In this document: piece after piece, positions 19,059 to 28,361 of the stretch
Layout of the letters: each line of letters begins with the position of its first letter
Numbering within the stretch: position 1 is the first letter of the stretch
Origin: Croceicoccus sp. YJ47
GTDB lineage: Bacteria > Pseudomonadota > Alphaproteobacteria > Sphingomonadales > Sphingomonadaceae
Assembly: GCF_016745095.1 (NCBI RefSeq)
Contig: NZ_CP067087.1
Coordinates: forward strand, 1,414,501-1,478,500
Length of the DNA stretch: 64,000 nt
Direction: 5' to 3'
Made by a program: the position numbers and the translations under genes
Notes under the pieces: model-generated
Databases searched by the model: none
Seen by the model: the letters and a program-made list of their open reading frames with translations, nothing else
Told to the model about the DNA's origin: nothing

Positions 19059-20237
19059 ATGCGCGACGCCGTAATCGTATCGACCGCACGAACCCCGCTC
19101 GCCAAGGCCATGCGCGGCGCCTTCAACGCCACCCACGCCGTCGAACTGGGCAGCTTATCGGTCGCGGCGGCGGTGGAACGCGCAGGCATCGATGGCGCCG
19201 AGGTCGATGACGTGCTGATCGGTGCGGCGATGCAGCAAGGGCAACAGGCCCCCAATCTCGCCCGGCTGGTCGCGCTGCGTGCCGGGCTGCCGGTGAGCGT
19301 CGCGGGCATGACAATGGACCGGCAATGCGCGTCGGGATTGATGACCATCGCCACCGCGGCCAAGCAGATCATCGTCGACCGCATGGACATCTGCGTCGCG
19401 GGCGGGGTGGAATCGGTGTCGGCCCTGCGCGCGGGCAAGACGAATATCGTGCCGGACGAGGGGCTGATCGCGATGCACCCGGCGGCCTACATGCCGATGA
19501 TCGGCACCGCCGAGGTGGTCGCCAAACGCTACGGCATCAGCCGCGAGGCGCAGGACGAATATTCGCTGCAGTCGCAGCAACGCACGGCGGCGGCGCAGCA
19601 GGCGGGCCGCCTCGACGAGGAAATCGTGCCCGTCTCCACCCGCATGAACGTGAAGGACAAGGAAACAGGCGACGTCACGCAGCAGGACGTCACGATCGCG
19701 ATGGACGATTGCAACCGGTAGAACACCACGCTCGAAGGGCTGGCCAGGCTGGACCCCGTCATGGGCGAGGGTCACACGATTACCGCCGGCAATGCGAGCC
19801 AGCTTTCCGACGGGTCGTCCGCCGCCGTGCTGATGGAGGCGGAGGCGGCGAAGGCGCGCGGTCTCGAACCACTCGGCCGCTATGTCGGCATGGCCGTCGC
19901 GGGGACCGAGCCGGACGAGATGGGCATCGGTCCCGTCTTTGCCGTGCCGAAGCTGCTCAAGCGGTTCGGGCTTTCCGTCGGCGACATCGGGCTGTGGGAA
20001 TTGAACGAGGCGTTCGCGGTGCAGGTGCTTTATTGCCGCGACCGGCTCGGCATTCCGGACGACCGGCTCAACGTCAATGGCGGCTCGATCTCCATCGGCC
20101 ATCCGTTCGGCATGACCGGCGCACGCTGTGTTGGCCATGCACTGATCGAGGGGCGGCGGCGCGGCGTGCGCCATGTGGTGGTGACGATGTGCGTGGGCGG
20201 CGGCATGGGCGCAGCCGGCCTTTTCGAAGTCATGTAA
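19059..20237 (+). pseudogene. Acetyl-CoA acetyltransferase (thiolase) with internal amber codon
   Basis: A complete thiolase reading frame of 393 codons except for one in-frame TAG at 19719-19721 (codon 221, after DDCNR). Upstream, the nucleophile C90 (MTMDRQCASG) is intact. Downstream, still in the same frame, [35 protein letters not shown] and [12 protein letters not shown] are all present, so both halves are clean apart from the stop. A truncated product would lack the His and second Cys and be inactive. An ATG at 19761 has no ribosome site. It is a fresh pseudogene, a base error, or suppressed in vivo. It sits 87 bp after the receptor. Confidence 0.85.
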
Positions 20238-20254
20238 GCGCCTCGCTCCCCTCC

Positions 20255-20289
20255 ATTCCGCCAGTTTCGAAGCAAGGGACTGGCGGAAT
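20255..20289. promoter_or_regulatory. Inverted repeat upstream of the double TetR gene
   Basis: Perfect 11-bp arms ATTCCGCCAGT (20255-20265) and ACTGGCGGAAT (20279-20289) with a 13-bp spacer lie 58 bp before the TetR-type start. It may be an autoregulatory operator. It could instead be a terminator for the thiolase gene, but no T-run follows. Confidence 0.4.
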
Positions 20290-20347
20290 TAAACGGGCTG
20301 CTCTAGGGACGGCGCGGCCCGGATGGCCGGATACGAAGGGTCGGATG

Positions 20348-21577
20348 ATGAGCACCGCGGAAACCGAACGATTTGGCAGAAAACGGCAGGATGTCATCCA
20401 CGCCGCGTCCACTCTCATCAACGATGTCGGCGTGAAGGGCATGACCTTTTCCGACGTCGCGCAGGCTGTCGGGCTGAATGCGACCAGCATCACCTATTAT
20501 TTCGGGCGCAAGGAACGGCTCGTCACCGCGGTGTACGAAGCCACGCTCGATTTCCTCGAACAGATGGCGACAGAGGCGCTGGCGCAGCCCGATCCGCGCG
20601 CGCGGGTGCGCCATTTCCTCCACGCGCATATCGCGCTGCGCCGCCGGATCCGCGAGGGCGAGCGCGGCCTCGTCACCGTGCTGGCCGAGATCTGCACGCT
20701 GGAGGACGAGGCCCAGAAACCGCTGCTCGATCATTACCGGCGCGTGCGCAACACGGTGCGGGATTTCTTCGGCCCAACCACCGATCTCGATGCAAAGCTT
20801 TTGAACACCGCCCGCGCGCACACGCTGCTGGAGGCGGTGTTCTGGTGGCCGGTGTGGTCGACGCGCTATTCCATCCGCGATTTCGAACGGGTGGAGGATC
20901 GCTGGTTCGATATTCTGGAGCACGGGCTTGCTGGTCGCGGCAGCGAATGGGCGCCCCATCCCCTGGGCACGGAATGGCGCTCTGCCGCGAAGGAGGATCC
21001 GCAAACGCTGGACGAATTCCTGCGCGCGGCGACCACGCTCATCAATCAGCGCGGCTATCGCGGGGCGTCGGTCAACCGGATCGCGCAATCGCTGAACGTG
21101 ACGAAGGGCAGTTTCTACCATCATCACAACGCGAAGGACGATCTGGTGTCGAGCTGCTTTACCCGCAGCTATGATCGCATGTCGGCGGTGCAGATCGCCG
21201 GGATCGGAAGCGACGGCGATTACTGGACCCGGCTGTGCAACACGCTGGCCGAGCTGATCGATGTGCAGTTCTTCGACGACATGCCGCTCTTGCGCACCAC
21301 CGCGCTGCAAAGCCTGCCCGAGGCAGAGCGCGAGGATGTCGTGCTGCGCTCCAACCGGCTCGCCCGGCGGTTCGCGGGCATGTTGATCGACGGCATCGCG
21401 GATGGTTCGGTCCGGGCGATCGACCCGCTCATTGCGAGCCAGCTCATCATGTCCACGCTCAATTCCGCGTATGAGGCACGGGTATGGGCCGCGCGGTTCG
21501 ACGAACCGGCCAAGGCGGTGAAATATTACGCGTGGAGCCTGTGTGCCGGCGTGTTCGCCGATCCGCCGACGGGCTGA
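20348..21577 (+). CDS. Double-domain TetR-family transcriptional regulator
   Basis: Regulator of 409 aa built from two complete TetR units in tandem. The first helix-turn-helix spans about residues 12-58 (MTFSDVAQAVGLNATSITYYF). The second lies near 225-270 (ASVNRIAQSLNVTKGSFYHHH). Each is followed by a helical ligand-binding part. Ordinary TetR proteins are about 200 aa and dimerise, so this chain is a covalent pseudo-dimer. ATG at 20348 is 7 nt after AAGGG; an adjacent ATG at 20345 is possible. Placed beside receptor, thiolase and transporter genes, it probably senses an acyl-CoA or the substrate and controls this region. That is inference. Confidence 0.88.
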   Translation: MSTAETERFGRKRQDVIHAASTLINDVGVKGMTFSDVAQAVGLNATSITYYFGRKERLVTAVYEATLDFLEQMATEALAQPDPRARVRHFLHAHIALRRRIREGERGLVTVLAEICTLEDEAQKPLLDHYRRVRNTVRDFFGPTTDLDAKLLNTARAHTLLEAVFWWPVWSTRYSIRDFERVEDRWFDILEHGLAGRGSEWAPHPLGTEWRSAAKEDPQTLDEFLRAATTLINQRGYRGASVNRIAQSLNVTKGSFYHHHNAKDDLVSSCFTRSYDRMSAVQIAGIGSDGDYWTRLCNTLAELIDVQFFDDMPLLRTTALQSLPEAEREDVVLRSNRLARRFAGMLIDGIADGSVRAIDPLIASQLIMSTLNSAYEARVWAARFDEPAKAVKYYAWSLCAGVFADPPTG

Positions 21578-21615
21578 GGCTCACCCCACCGGCGTATCAA
21601 GCGTGGCGCGGCCCG

Positions 21616-23106
21616 CTATCGCGCCGGCCCGCCAAAGCCGCCATCGCGCACCGTCTGCTCCCGCGCGGCGGCCGCCGTCGCGCGCAGCCGGGCGATATTC
21701 TGCAGGTGCCGTTCCTCGGTGATGGGATAGAACAGCAGGAACAGGCAGCCCACGATCCACAGGCTGAGTGACGCCGGGATATAGTGGATGAGCAGGCTCT
21801 GCTCCATCGCGCGGGTCACGTCGCCAGGCACGACCTTCTCCGGAAAACCCGACGCGTTGAGCACCAGCCCGGCAACGAAAATCCCCAGCCCGGTCGAACA
21901 TTGCTGCATGAAGCTGGATGCGGAAAAGAACACGCCGGCGGCATGCTTGCCGGTGCGCACGGCATGATCCTCCACCACGTCGGCGAGCATGGAGCTGGTA
22001 TTGATCAGCGAAATGGCGATCATCGCGCCATAGACCGCGCCAATGGCGAACAGCGTGGGCAAAAGCAGCGGGTCCCCCGGTCGGAAGAACAGCCCGAGAT
22101 AGGTCAGCGCCAGCGGCGAGATGCCAAGGCAGATGCCCGCAATCGCCATGATCATCGACGTATTGCGCTTGCCCAGCCAGCGCGAGAACCGCGGCGCGAG
22201 CGGCGCCGCCAACGTCGCGGACACGAGCGATTCCAGCGTCAGCAACGCAATCTGCGGCGCGGTGAGGTCGAAGACATAGGTGCTGAAATACAAGGTCGAC
22301 GCGCTATACAGCCCGATCGCGGTATATTTGAACACGCCGAACCCGAAAATGGCGAGAAAGGCGCGATGTCCGAACGCGGACGCCATTTCGCGCACATGGT
22401 CCCTCAGCCTGGCCTTGTGCTGCGGCGTGTCGGCCTGCCGCATGTGTTGCACCTGACCGCGCGTGCCGAGCCCGCAGACCAGGATCGCGATGAAGATGAG
22501 GATTCCGCCGCTGATCGCGAAACGGACGTAGCCGGCGGGATTGAGCTGTCCCGTCGGGAACTGCGGCGTCGCCACGAAAAACACGGCGAGGCTGAAAGCC
22601 GCGAAACCGAACGTGCCGACATATCCGAACCAGTAGCGCAGCGAGAACAATCGCGTGCGTTCGGCATAATCGTCGGTCAGTTCGGGGTTCATCGCGGTGG
22701 CCGGGATTTCGAACGCGCTGATCGAAATGCGGGTCAGTGCGGCGAGCGTGAAGATCCACACCCCCATCTGCAAATCGGTCAGCCCGCCCGGCGGAAACCA
22801 TGCCACGACAAAGAAGAACGCCGTCGGCACCGCGGAGCCGAAGATGAACGGATGCCGCCGGCCCATGCGCGACCGCGTCACGTCGGACCAGCGCCCGATG
22901 AACGGATCCGCCACCGCATCGACCAGCAGCGTGAGCGCAATCGCGGTCGATACGACGACGGCGGGCACGCCGACGACCTGATTGTAGAAAAGCAGCAGAT
23001 AGGTGGAGAAGGCCGCGTTCTTCACCCCGGTCGCGACCGCGCCGAAGCCATAGCACAGGCGGGGGCCGCGCGGGATCGTGCGGGTTTCGATTTCGGCGCC
23101 GCTCAT
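21616..23106 (-). CDS. MFS transporter, glycoside-pentoside-hexuronide (GPH) type
   Basis: Inner-membrane secondary transporter of 496 aa with about 12 hydrophobic segments. The start is ATG 23106 (MSGAEIETRT), after which the membrane part begins with LCYGFGAVATGVKN. The DAVADPFIGRWSDVTRSRMGRRHPFIF segment is the cation-binding/loop 2-3 signature of the GPH:cation symporter family. The substrate need not be a sugar: sphingomonads carry many such proteins beside catabolic genes. It is a single gene, convergent with the TetR regulator (38 bp between stops), with 254 bp upstream to the gcdH stop that shows no gene. Confidence 0.87.
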   Translation of the reverse strand: MSGAEIETRTIPRGPRLCYGFGAVATGVKNAAFSTYLLLFYNQVVGVPAVVVSTAIALTLLVDAVADPFIGRWSDVTRSRMGRRHPFIFGSAVPTAFFFVVAWFPPGGLTDLQMGVWIFTLAALTRISISAFEIPATAMNPELTDDYAERTRLFSLRYWFGYVGTFGFAAFSLAVFFVATPQFPTGQLNPAGYVRFAISGGILIFIAILVCGLGTRGQVQHMRQADTPQHKARLRDHVREMASAFGHRAFLAIFGFGVFKYTAIGLYSASTLYFSTYVFDLTAPQIALLTLESLVSATLAAPLAPRFSRWLGKRNTSMIMAIAGICLGISPLALTYLGLFFRPGDPLLLPTLFAIGAVYGAMIAISLINTSSMLADVVEDHAVRTGKHAAGVFFSASSFMQQCSTGLGIFVAGLVLNASGFPEKVVPGDVTRAMEQSLLIHYIPASLSLWIVGCLFLLFYPITEERHLQNIARLRATAAAAREQTVRDGGFGGPAR

Positions 23107-23360
23107 GCCGCGCACCCGGCCCATACCGAATCTTCAGCAGGGCGGAGAATCGCACGACAATTCCCGGTGGCCGGTGCATCCGCGGGAGGAAGGCAGAACA
23201 GGCTGTCCTCGCCGCATCTGCAACAAATCCGGGAATGGACCGGTTGTTCGAAATTGCTGTGACTGTGCATCGGCCTCTCCGCCAGCCTGCTTGTGCAGGC
23301 GTTTGGAGAAACATACCCGATATATTAATGAGGGCAAGCCTTGTCCGCGGGGCGAACGAT

Positions 23361-24536
23361 TCAGAACGCGGACAACCCCGTGATCGCATGGCCGAGTATC
23401 AACGCATGCACGTCATGCGCCCCTTCATAGGTGTTGACCGTCTCCAGGTTCATCATGTGGCGGATGACCTGATATTCCTCCGAAATGCCGTTGCCGCCGT
23501 GCATGTCGCGGGCCATTCGCGCGATGTCGAGCGCCTTGCCGACATTGTTGCGCTTGACCATCGACACCATTTCGGGGGCGAAGCGATGCTCGTCCATCAA
23601 CCGCCCGACGCGCAGGCTCGCCTGCAGGCCGAAGGCGATGTCGCTCATCATCTCGGCGAGTTTTTTCTGGTAAAGCTGCGTCGCGGCGAGCGGCCGGCCG
23701 AACTGCTTGCGATCAAGGCCATATTGCCGCGCCGCGTGAAAGCAGAACTCCGCCGCGCCCATCGCGCCCCAGCTGATCCCGTAGCGCGCACGATTGAGAC
23801 AGCCGAGCGGCCCCTTCATCCCCTCCACATCGGGGAGCAGCGCATCGGACCCGACGCGCACGCCCTCCATCACGATCTGTCCGGTGGTGGATGCGCGCAG
23901 GCTCATCTTGCCGCCGATCTTCGGCGCGGAAAGCCCCTTCATCCCTTTTTCCAGGATGAAGCCGCGGACCTTGCCGCCATGCGCCTCCGACTTTGCCCAC
24001 ACCACGAACACGTCGGCGAAGGGGGCGTTGGAAATCCACGTCTTCGTCCCGTCGAGGATGAAGCCGTCGCCATCGCGCCGCGCGACTGTCCGCATCGACG
24101 ATGGGTCCGATCCGGCATCGGGCTCGGTCAGGCCGAAACAGCCGATCGCCTGCCCCGATGCCAGCGCGGGCAGGTATTTGCGGCGCTGTTCCTCCGAACC
24201 ATAGGCGTGGATGGGGTAGATCACGAGGCTGGATTGCACCGACGCCATCGAGCGATAGCCCGAATCGACCCGCTCGATCTCCCGCGCGACGAGACCGTAG
24301 GCGACATAGCTCGCGCCGACCCCGCCATATTCCTCCGGCAGCGTGACGCCGAGCAGGCCCGCCTCCCCCATCATGGGGAACAGTTCGGGGGCGTCGCGCT
24401 CCTCCCGATAGGCCGCGATCACGCGCGGCTGCAATTCGCCCTGCGCGAAAGCGCGGGCGGCATCGGCGATCATGCGCTCGTCCTCGTGCAATTGCCCGGC
24501 GAGGTCGAACGGGTCGTCCCAGTTGAAACCAATCAC
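23361..24536 (-). CDS. gcdH: Glutaryl-CoA dehydrogenase-like acyl-CoA dehydrogenase
   Basis: Acyl-CoA dehydrogenase of 391 aa. The start is GTG at 24536, overlapping the transporter stop by 4 bp (GTGA), so translation is coupled. The N-terminus [24 protein letters not shown] and the C-terminal [15 protein letters not shown] with catalytic Glu E371 are characteristic of glutaryl-CoA dehydrogenase, which oxidises and decarboxylates glutaryl-CoA to crotonyl-CoA. Crotonyl-CoA would feed the FadB/thiolase enzymes here. The coupled transporter hints that a dicarboxylate or its precursor is imported, but this is inferred. Confidence 0.87.
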   Translation of the reverse strand: MIGFNWDDPFDLAGQLHEDERMIADAARAFAQGELQPRVIAAYREERDAPELFPMMGEAGLLGVTLPEEYGGVGASYVAYGLVAREIERVDSGYRSMASVQSSLVIYPIHAYGSEEQRRKYLPALASGQAIGCFGLTEPDAGSDPSSMRTVARRDGDGFILDGTKTWISNAPFADVFVVWAKSEAHGGKVRGFILEKGMKGLSAPKIGGKMSLRASTTGQIVMEGVRVGSDALLPDVEGMKGPLGCLNRARYGISWGAMGAAEFCFHAARQYGLDRKQFGRPLAATQLYQKKLAEMMSDIAFGLQASLRVGRLMDEHRFAPEMVSMVKRNNVGKALDIARMARDMHGGNGISEEYQVIRHMMNLETVNTYEGAHDVHALILGHAITGLSAF

Positions 24537-25840
24537 GCTGTCTTCTCCATTTCAGGCTCGACCTCCGCCACCCAGTCACCGGGCAGCCGCCGCGCCGCCA
24601 TGACCATCAATATCGCCGCGATCACGTAGAGCAATTGCGAGCCGAGCATCGACCAGCGCAGCGCCTCCGTCCCGAAATGCGGGGTCAGCAGGTCGGACAC
24701 CGCGCCCAGCGCATAGATTCCGCCGCCCAGCCCCAGCAGGTTGTTGATGAGCAGGAACAGCGCGGAGGCCGTCGAACGCTGCGCCGGGATGACGAGATGC
24801 TGCACCGCGGTCAGCACCGGGCCGAGCCAGATATAGGCCAGCGCCTGCGGAATGAGGAACAGGAAGAACGCGAGCGTCACATTATCGGTAAGCACCGCCG
24901 CCGAGAACAGCGGCACCGCGACGATATAGGCGAGCGCAGGCAGCCGCGCATACCACGCCTTGTTCGCCTGCCCCAGCCGATCGGCGAAGAACCCGCCCGC
25001 CAGCACCCCGGAAATCCCCCCGATCAGCATCAGCGCGCCGAGGAAATAGGAGGTTTCGAGCAAGGACAGCCCGAAGCTGCGCTGCAACAGGCTGGGTTTC
25101 CAGAACAACACGCCATAGCCCAGCATCGACCCGCTCGCCGCGCCGAACGCCAGGAACCAGAACGACGGTTTCTTCGCGAGGATGCGCGCGACATGGCCGA
25201 TGGAGGCATTGTCCGACGCCGCCTGCCGCGCCGCGGCGTCCACCGGGTTCGCACGCGGAAAATCCTTTACCACATATTTGAACAGCGGGGCCAGCACGAC
25301 GCCCGCCATGCCCACGACGAAGAACGCCAGCCGCCAGTCCACCGTCGCGGCGATATAGCCGCCGACGAGCACGCCCGCCGCCGAACCGAGCGGGATACCC
25401 ATGGAGTAGATGGCGAGTGCGAAGGCGCGTTTGTTCGACGGGAAATAATCGCCGATGATCGCATAGGACGGCGCGACGCCGCCCGCCTCCCCCACCCCGA
25501 CGCCGAGCCGGGCGAGGAAGATGTGCCAGAACCCCTGCGCCAGCCCGCACAGCGCGGTGAACCCGCTCCATATCACGAGGCTGATGGTGATGACCCAGCT
25601 GCGGCTGGTGCGGTCCGCGACCGAGGCCAGCGGCACCGCGAGCGTGGAATACAACAGCGCAAAGGCGAACCCGCCGAGCAGGCCCATCTGCCCGTCGGAC
25701 AGGCCGAGATCGGCCTGTATCGGGGGGGCGAGAATGGCGAGGATCTGCCGGTCGAGGAAATTGAAGATATAGACAAGGAGCAGCATGGCGAGCACGAGCC
25801 CGCGTGGACGGGGGGTTTCACGCACAGCGGCCGTCGACAT
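24533..25840 (-). CDS. Spinster-family MFS transporter
   Basis: Major facilitator of 435 aa with 12 predicted membrane helices. ATG at 25840 ([14 protein letters not shown]) is chosen: it has GGGAGATTGGG upstream and the longer in-frame start adds a charged tail. Signatures are [26 protein letters not shown] in helix 1 and [26 protein letters not shown] around helix 4, typical of the spinster group often found in sphingomonads. It is the first gene of a two-gene operon with gcdH. The cargo is unknown; lipid-like or acidic substrates are suggested by family and context. Confidence 0.88.
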   Translation of the reverse strand: MSTAAVRETPRPRGLVLAMLLLVYIFNFLDRQILAILAPPIQADLGLSDGQMGLLGGFAFALLYSTLAVPLASVADRTSRSWVITISLVIWSGFTALCGLAQGFWHIFLARLGVGVGEAGGVAPSYAIIGDYFPSNKRAFALAIYSMGIPLGSAAGVLVGGYIAATVDWRLAFFVVGMAGVVLAPLFKYVVKDFPRANPVDAAARQAASDNASIGHVARILAKKPSFWFLAFGAASGSMLGYGVLFWKPSLLQRSFGLSLLETSYFLGALMLIGGISGVLAGGFFADRLGQANKAWYARLPALAYIVAVPLFSAAVLTDNVTLAFFLFLIPQALAYIWLGPVLTAVQHLVIPAQRSTASALFLLINNLLGLGGGIYALGAVSDLLTPHFGTEALRWSMLGSQLLYVIAAILMVMAARRLPGDWVAEVEPEMEKTA

Positions 25841-26013
25841 ACCCAATCTCCCAATTTTGTTTCTATCGGGCGATCTTCTGTCCTTTCCCGCCTTCGATGG
25901 CAAGCGTCATCATCGTGTAATCCGTTCGGCCGACCTGCGCCGATCAATGGGCGATGCCGCGCTATTCACTCGGCCTATGTGCACTGGCAGGGGTCGAAAG
26001 AACCGGAACGACT

Positions 26014-26937
26014 TCACAGGAAACGAAAATCAACCGTTCCGCGAAAATAGCTCGCGATCGGTTCGCCATCGGCATTGATGGCGGGTTCGAAGGCGACCGC
26101 GTTCATCATGCCGTGACATACCGCATCGCCGAAATCGGTATTGGGGCCGCCACCGGACTGAACATGGCATCCCGTCGCACGGCCTGCGCTGTCGACCATC
26201 ACGCGATACTCGATCAGCCCTTCCATTCTCTCGAAACTCTGCTGCTCGGGATAATTCAGCCAAGGGACGGTTTCATCGACCATCCTGACCGGGCTTCGCA
26301 GCGTGCGATGCGCAGCGACATCGAGGCCCCAGTGGGAGAGGAGGTTTTCGGAACAGGCGTTCATCGCTTTCGTCGCGGCGGCGAGCGGCCCGGTTGCGAG
26401 AATCAGATCGCCATCCGCCAGCCCTTCGAACGCAACACGGTCCGACCCTGCCAACGCATCGATGGAAAGGGCGGGCAGGTGGTAGGGCTCGTCCTGCTCC
26501 TTTTCCGTTTCCGGTCCCTGAAGGGTGGGCCGCACGGCGCTCGCCACGGTGATGAACCGTCCGTCCGCCATGCTCGCGCTCTTTACCCGCGCCTCCATCG
26601 CTTCACCGGTTTTGCCGAAACGCACGCCGATCTGCGGCGGGCTGACGCTACGCGCGGTCTTTCGATCGATCGCGTAATGGGGATAGGGCCGCACACGCAG
26701 CTGCGCATACCGGCTGATCAGAGTGATACGCACCCGCTCGGACGGCCCGAACTGTTCGATCATCAGCGCGGTTTCATCCTCGCCCTCCCCGAATATCCGG
26801 ACGAGCTGGCAGCTGTCCTCGCCATAGTTCATCGTCCATGGTTCGGTGGGGCGAAGCACGAGAGGATCGCGCGCGGCGGCCGGTTGCGCCGATGCGATGC
26901 TGGCGGCGGCGGCGGCGATGCCCAGTGTACTTCGCAT
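26014..26937 (-). CDS. Secreted protein with TonB C-terminal domain
   Basis: Exported protein of 307 aa. ATG at 26937 gives a signal peptide (about 1-23, ending AQPAAA) after a GGGGAG site. The middle part is not recognised. The last 110 residues (VPWLNYPEQQSFERMEGLIEYRV, TGCHVQSGGGPNTDFGDAVCHGM, FEPAINADGEP) form a TonB_C-like domain with two Cys that may be bonded. Unlike true TonB it has a cleavable signal and no Pro-rich spanning arm, so it is probably a periplasmic orphan. It is divergent from the rsb operon (159 bp between starts). Function unknown. Confidence 0.75.
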   Translation of the reverse strand: MRSTLGIAAAAASIASAQPAAARDPLVLRPTEPWTMNYGEDSCQLVRIFGEGEDETALMIEQFGPSERVRITLISRYAQLRVRPYPHYAIDRKTARSVSPPQIGVRFGKTGEAMEARVKSASMADGRFITVASAVRPTLQGPETEKEQDEPYHLPALSIDALAGSDRVAFEGLADGDLILATGPLAAATKAMNACSENLLSHWGLDVAAHRTLRSPVRMVDETVPWLNYPEQQSFERMEGLIEYRVMVDSAGRATGCHVQSGGGPNTDFGDAVCHGMMNAVAFEPAINADGEPIASYFRGTVDFRFL

Positions 26938-27096
26938 GGCGGTCGTTCTCCCCTTCGTCGGGCCATCGCCTATCATGCCCCGTCTGTCCCGCACCAGCGG
27001 GGAATAGTCCGCAAACGATGTCATTGCCGCTTGCCATGCTCCCGGTTTTTCACGATCAGAGGAATCGATATTCTCCGAAAAATTCGAAAGCGCTTC

Positions 27097-27990
27097 ATGC
27101 CCGAAACCAATTTGAAGACCGTGCTGGACATCCTCAAGGACGATGAGACGGGCGTCCTCACCGACTGGATCGAACAGGCCGACGAGGACGGCGCCAAGCG
27201 CAGCGACCTGTTCTCCGAACGCGAGGAACGCGACCAGGCCGCGAGCCTGCTGCGCGCGTTCCGTTCCGGCGTGCGCGACGGATATCGCGACGGCGATTTC
27301 GATCTGGAGGACGATTACTGGGCCGATCTGCGCGGGATCCTGGCGGAAATCACGTATGAACGCGTCGAACGCGGCGTGTTGCCGAGCGAGATGGCCTCCT
27401 TCGTGCTCAGCCTCAAGGCGACCATGTTCGAGCGGCTCAAGGAACGGTTGAAAGATGAGCCGGACCGGCTGGTCAGTGAAATCCTGCTCGTGACGAAGGC
27501 GATCGACGCCTTTGCCATCTACACGACCGAGGTGTTCATCCGCGAGCGCGAGCAGGTCATCGAACGCCAGCGTGACGAGATGCTGGAACTGTCGACCCCG
27601 GTCGTCGAATTGTGGGACAAGGTGCTCACCCTCCCGCTCATCGGCACGCTCGACAGCCTGCGTGCGCAGGAGGTGATGGAAAACCTGCTCGAGGCGATCG
27701 TGGCAAAGCAGGCGGAGGTCGTCATCGTCGACATCACCGGGGTCAAGACCGTGGATACGCAGGTGGCACAGCATCTGCTGCGCACCGCCGCCGCCGTCCG
27801 GCTCATGGGCGCGCAATGCATCGTGAGCGGGATCAGCCCGAAGATCGCGCAGACCATGGTGCAGCTCGGCGTGGACGTGGGCGAGGTGAAGACGCGCTCG
27901 TCGATCCGCAATGCGCTCACCGATGCGCTCACCGCCGTGGGCGTGGCCATTCTCCCGATCGAGCGGCTCGACCGCGTCACGGCAAAATGA
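27097..27990 (+). CDS. rsbR: RsbR-like stressosome sensor (RsbRD N-terminal + STAS)
   Basis: Cytoplasmic protein of 297 aa. Residues 1-145 form an all-helical RsbRD-type N-terminal sensor domain, 145-165 a charged linker helix (REQVIERQRDEM), and 168-280 a STAS domain (LSTPVVELWDKVLTLPLIGTLD). In STAS, Thr221 (KTVDT) and Thr253 (KIAQT) lie at positions matching the threonines that RsbT phosphorylates in Bacillus RsbRA. The ATG at 27097 has a weak ribosome site; the open frame upstream lacks family similarity. The next gene's ATG overlaps its stop. It should form the sensory shell of a stressosome with RsbS. The signal is unknown. Confidence 0.88.
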   Translation: MPETNLKTVLDILKDDETGVLTDWIEQADEDGAKRSDLFSEREERDQAASLLRAFRSGVRDGYRDGDFDLEDDYWADLRGILAEITYERVERGVLPSEMASFVLSLKATMFERLKERLKDEPDRLVSEILLVTKAIDAFAIYTTEVFIREREQVIERQRDEMLELSTPVVELWDKVLTLPLIGTLDSLRAQEVMENLLEAIVAKQAEVVIVDITGVKTVDTQVAQHLLRTAAAVRLMGAQCIVSGISPKIAQTMVQLGVDVGEVKTRSSIRNALTDALTAVGVAILPIERLDRVTAK

Positions 27991-28361
27991 ACGCCGCGTC
28001 CATCTATTCGGTCGAGGGCATATTGCTGGTCTCGATCCGGGCCGACATCGCCGACAGCGACATCATCGATCTGCAGGATGTCCTGTCGCAGCGGATCGCC
28101 GATACGGGCGCGCGCGGCGTGGTGATCGACATTGCCGAGCTCGACATCGTGGATACGTTCGTGGGCCGCGTGCTGGCGCAGGTGACGTCCATATCGAAGC
28201 TGCTCGATGCCGAAACCTATGTCGTCGGCATGCGGCCTGCGGTCGCCATGACGCTGGTCGAACTGGGCATGTATCTGCCCGGCAATCGCACCGCCCTCAC
28301 GCTGAGCCATGCGCTGGCCCGGATGCGTGAGGACGGGCTGACGGACGATAGCGCCGGATGA
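27987..28361 (+). CDS. rsbS: RsbS-like STAS protein
   Basis: Single STAS domain of 124 aa; the ATG overlaps the rsbR stop by 4 bp (ATGA). It has VVIDIAELDIVDTFVGRVL and ETYVVGMRPAVAMTLVELG, the RsbS signature. The phosphorylated Ser59 of Bacillus RsbS corresponds to Thr57 here (IVDTF), a conservative change. In known stressosomes RsbS anchors RsbT and releases it when phosphorylated. Its overlap with both rsbR and rsbT implies fixed stoichiometric production. Confidence 0.9.
   Translation: MNAASIYSVEGILLVSIRADIADSDIIDLQDVLSQRIADTGARGVVIDIAELDIVDTFVGRVLAQVTSISKLLDAETYVVGMRPAVAMTLVELGMYLPGNRTALTLSHALARMREDGLTDDSAG

Noticed and set aside
23341-23375. 9-bp inverted repeat at the end of gcdH as a terminator
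   Set aside because: The loop is 17 nt and no T-run follows on the minus strand.
26938-27096. EcfG-type (GGAAC/CGTT) promoter before rsbR
   Set aside because: Only partial GGAA matches without a CGTT at the right distance; no convincing promoter was found.
26938-27816. N-terminal extension of the TonB-domain protein across rsbR
   Set aside because: The extension is antisense to rsbR, has no family similarity, and a proper signal peptide starts at 26937.
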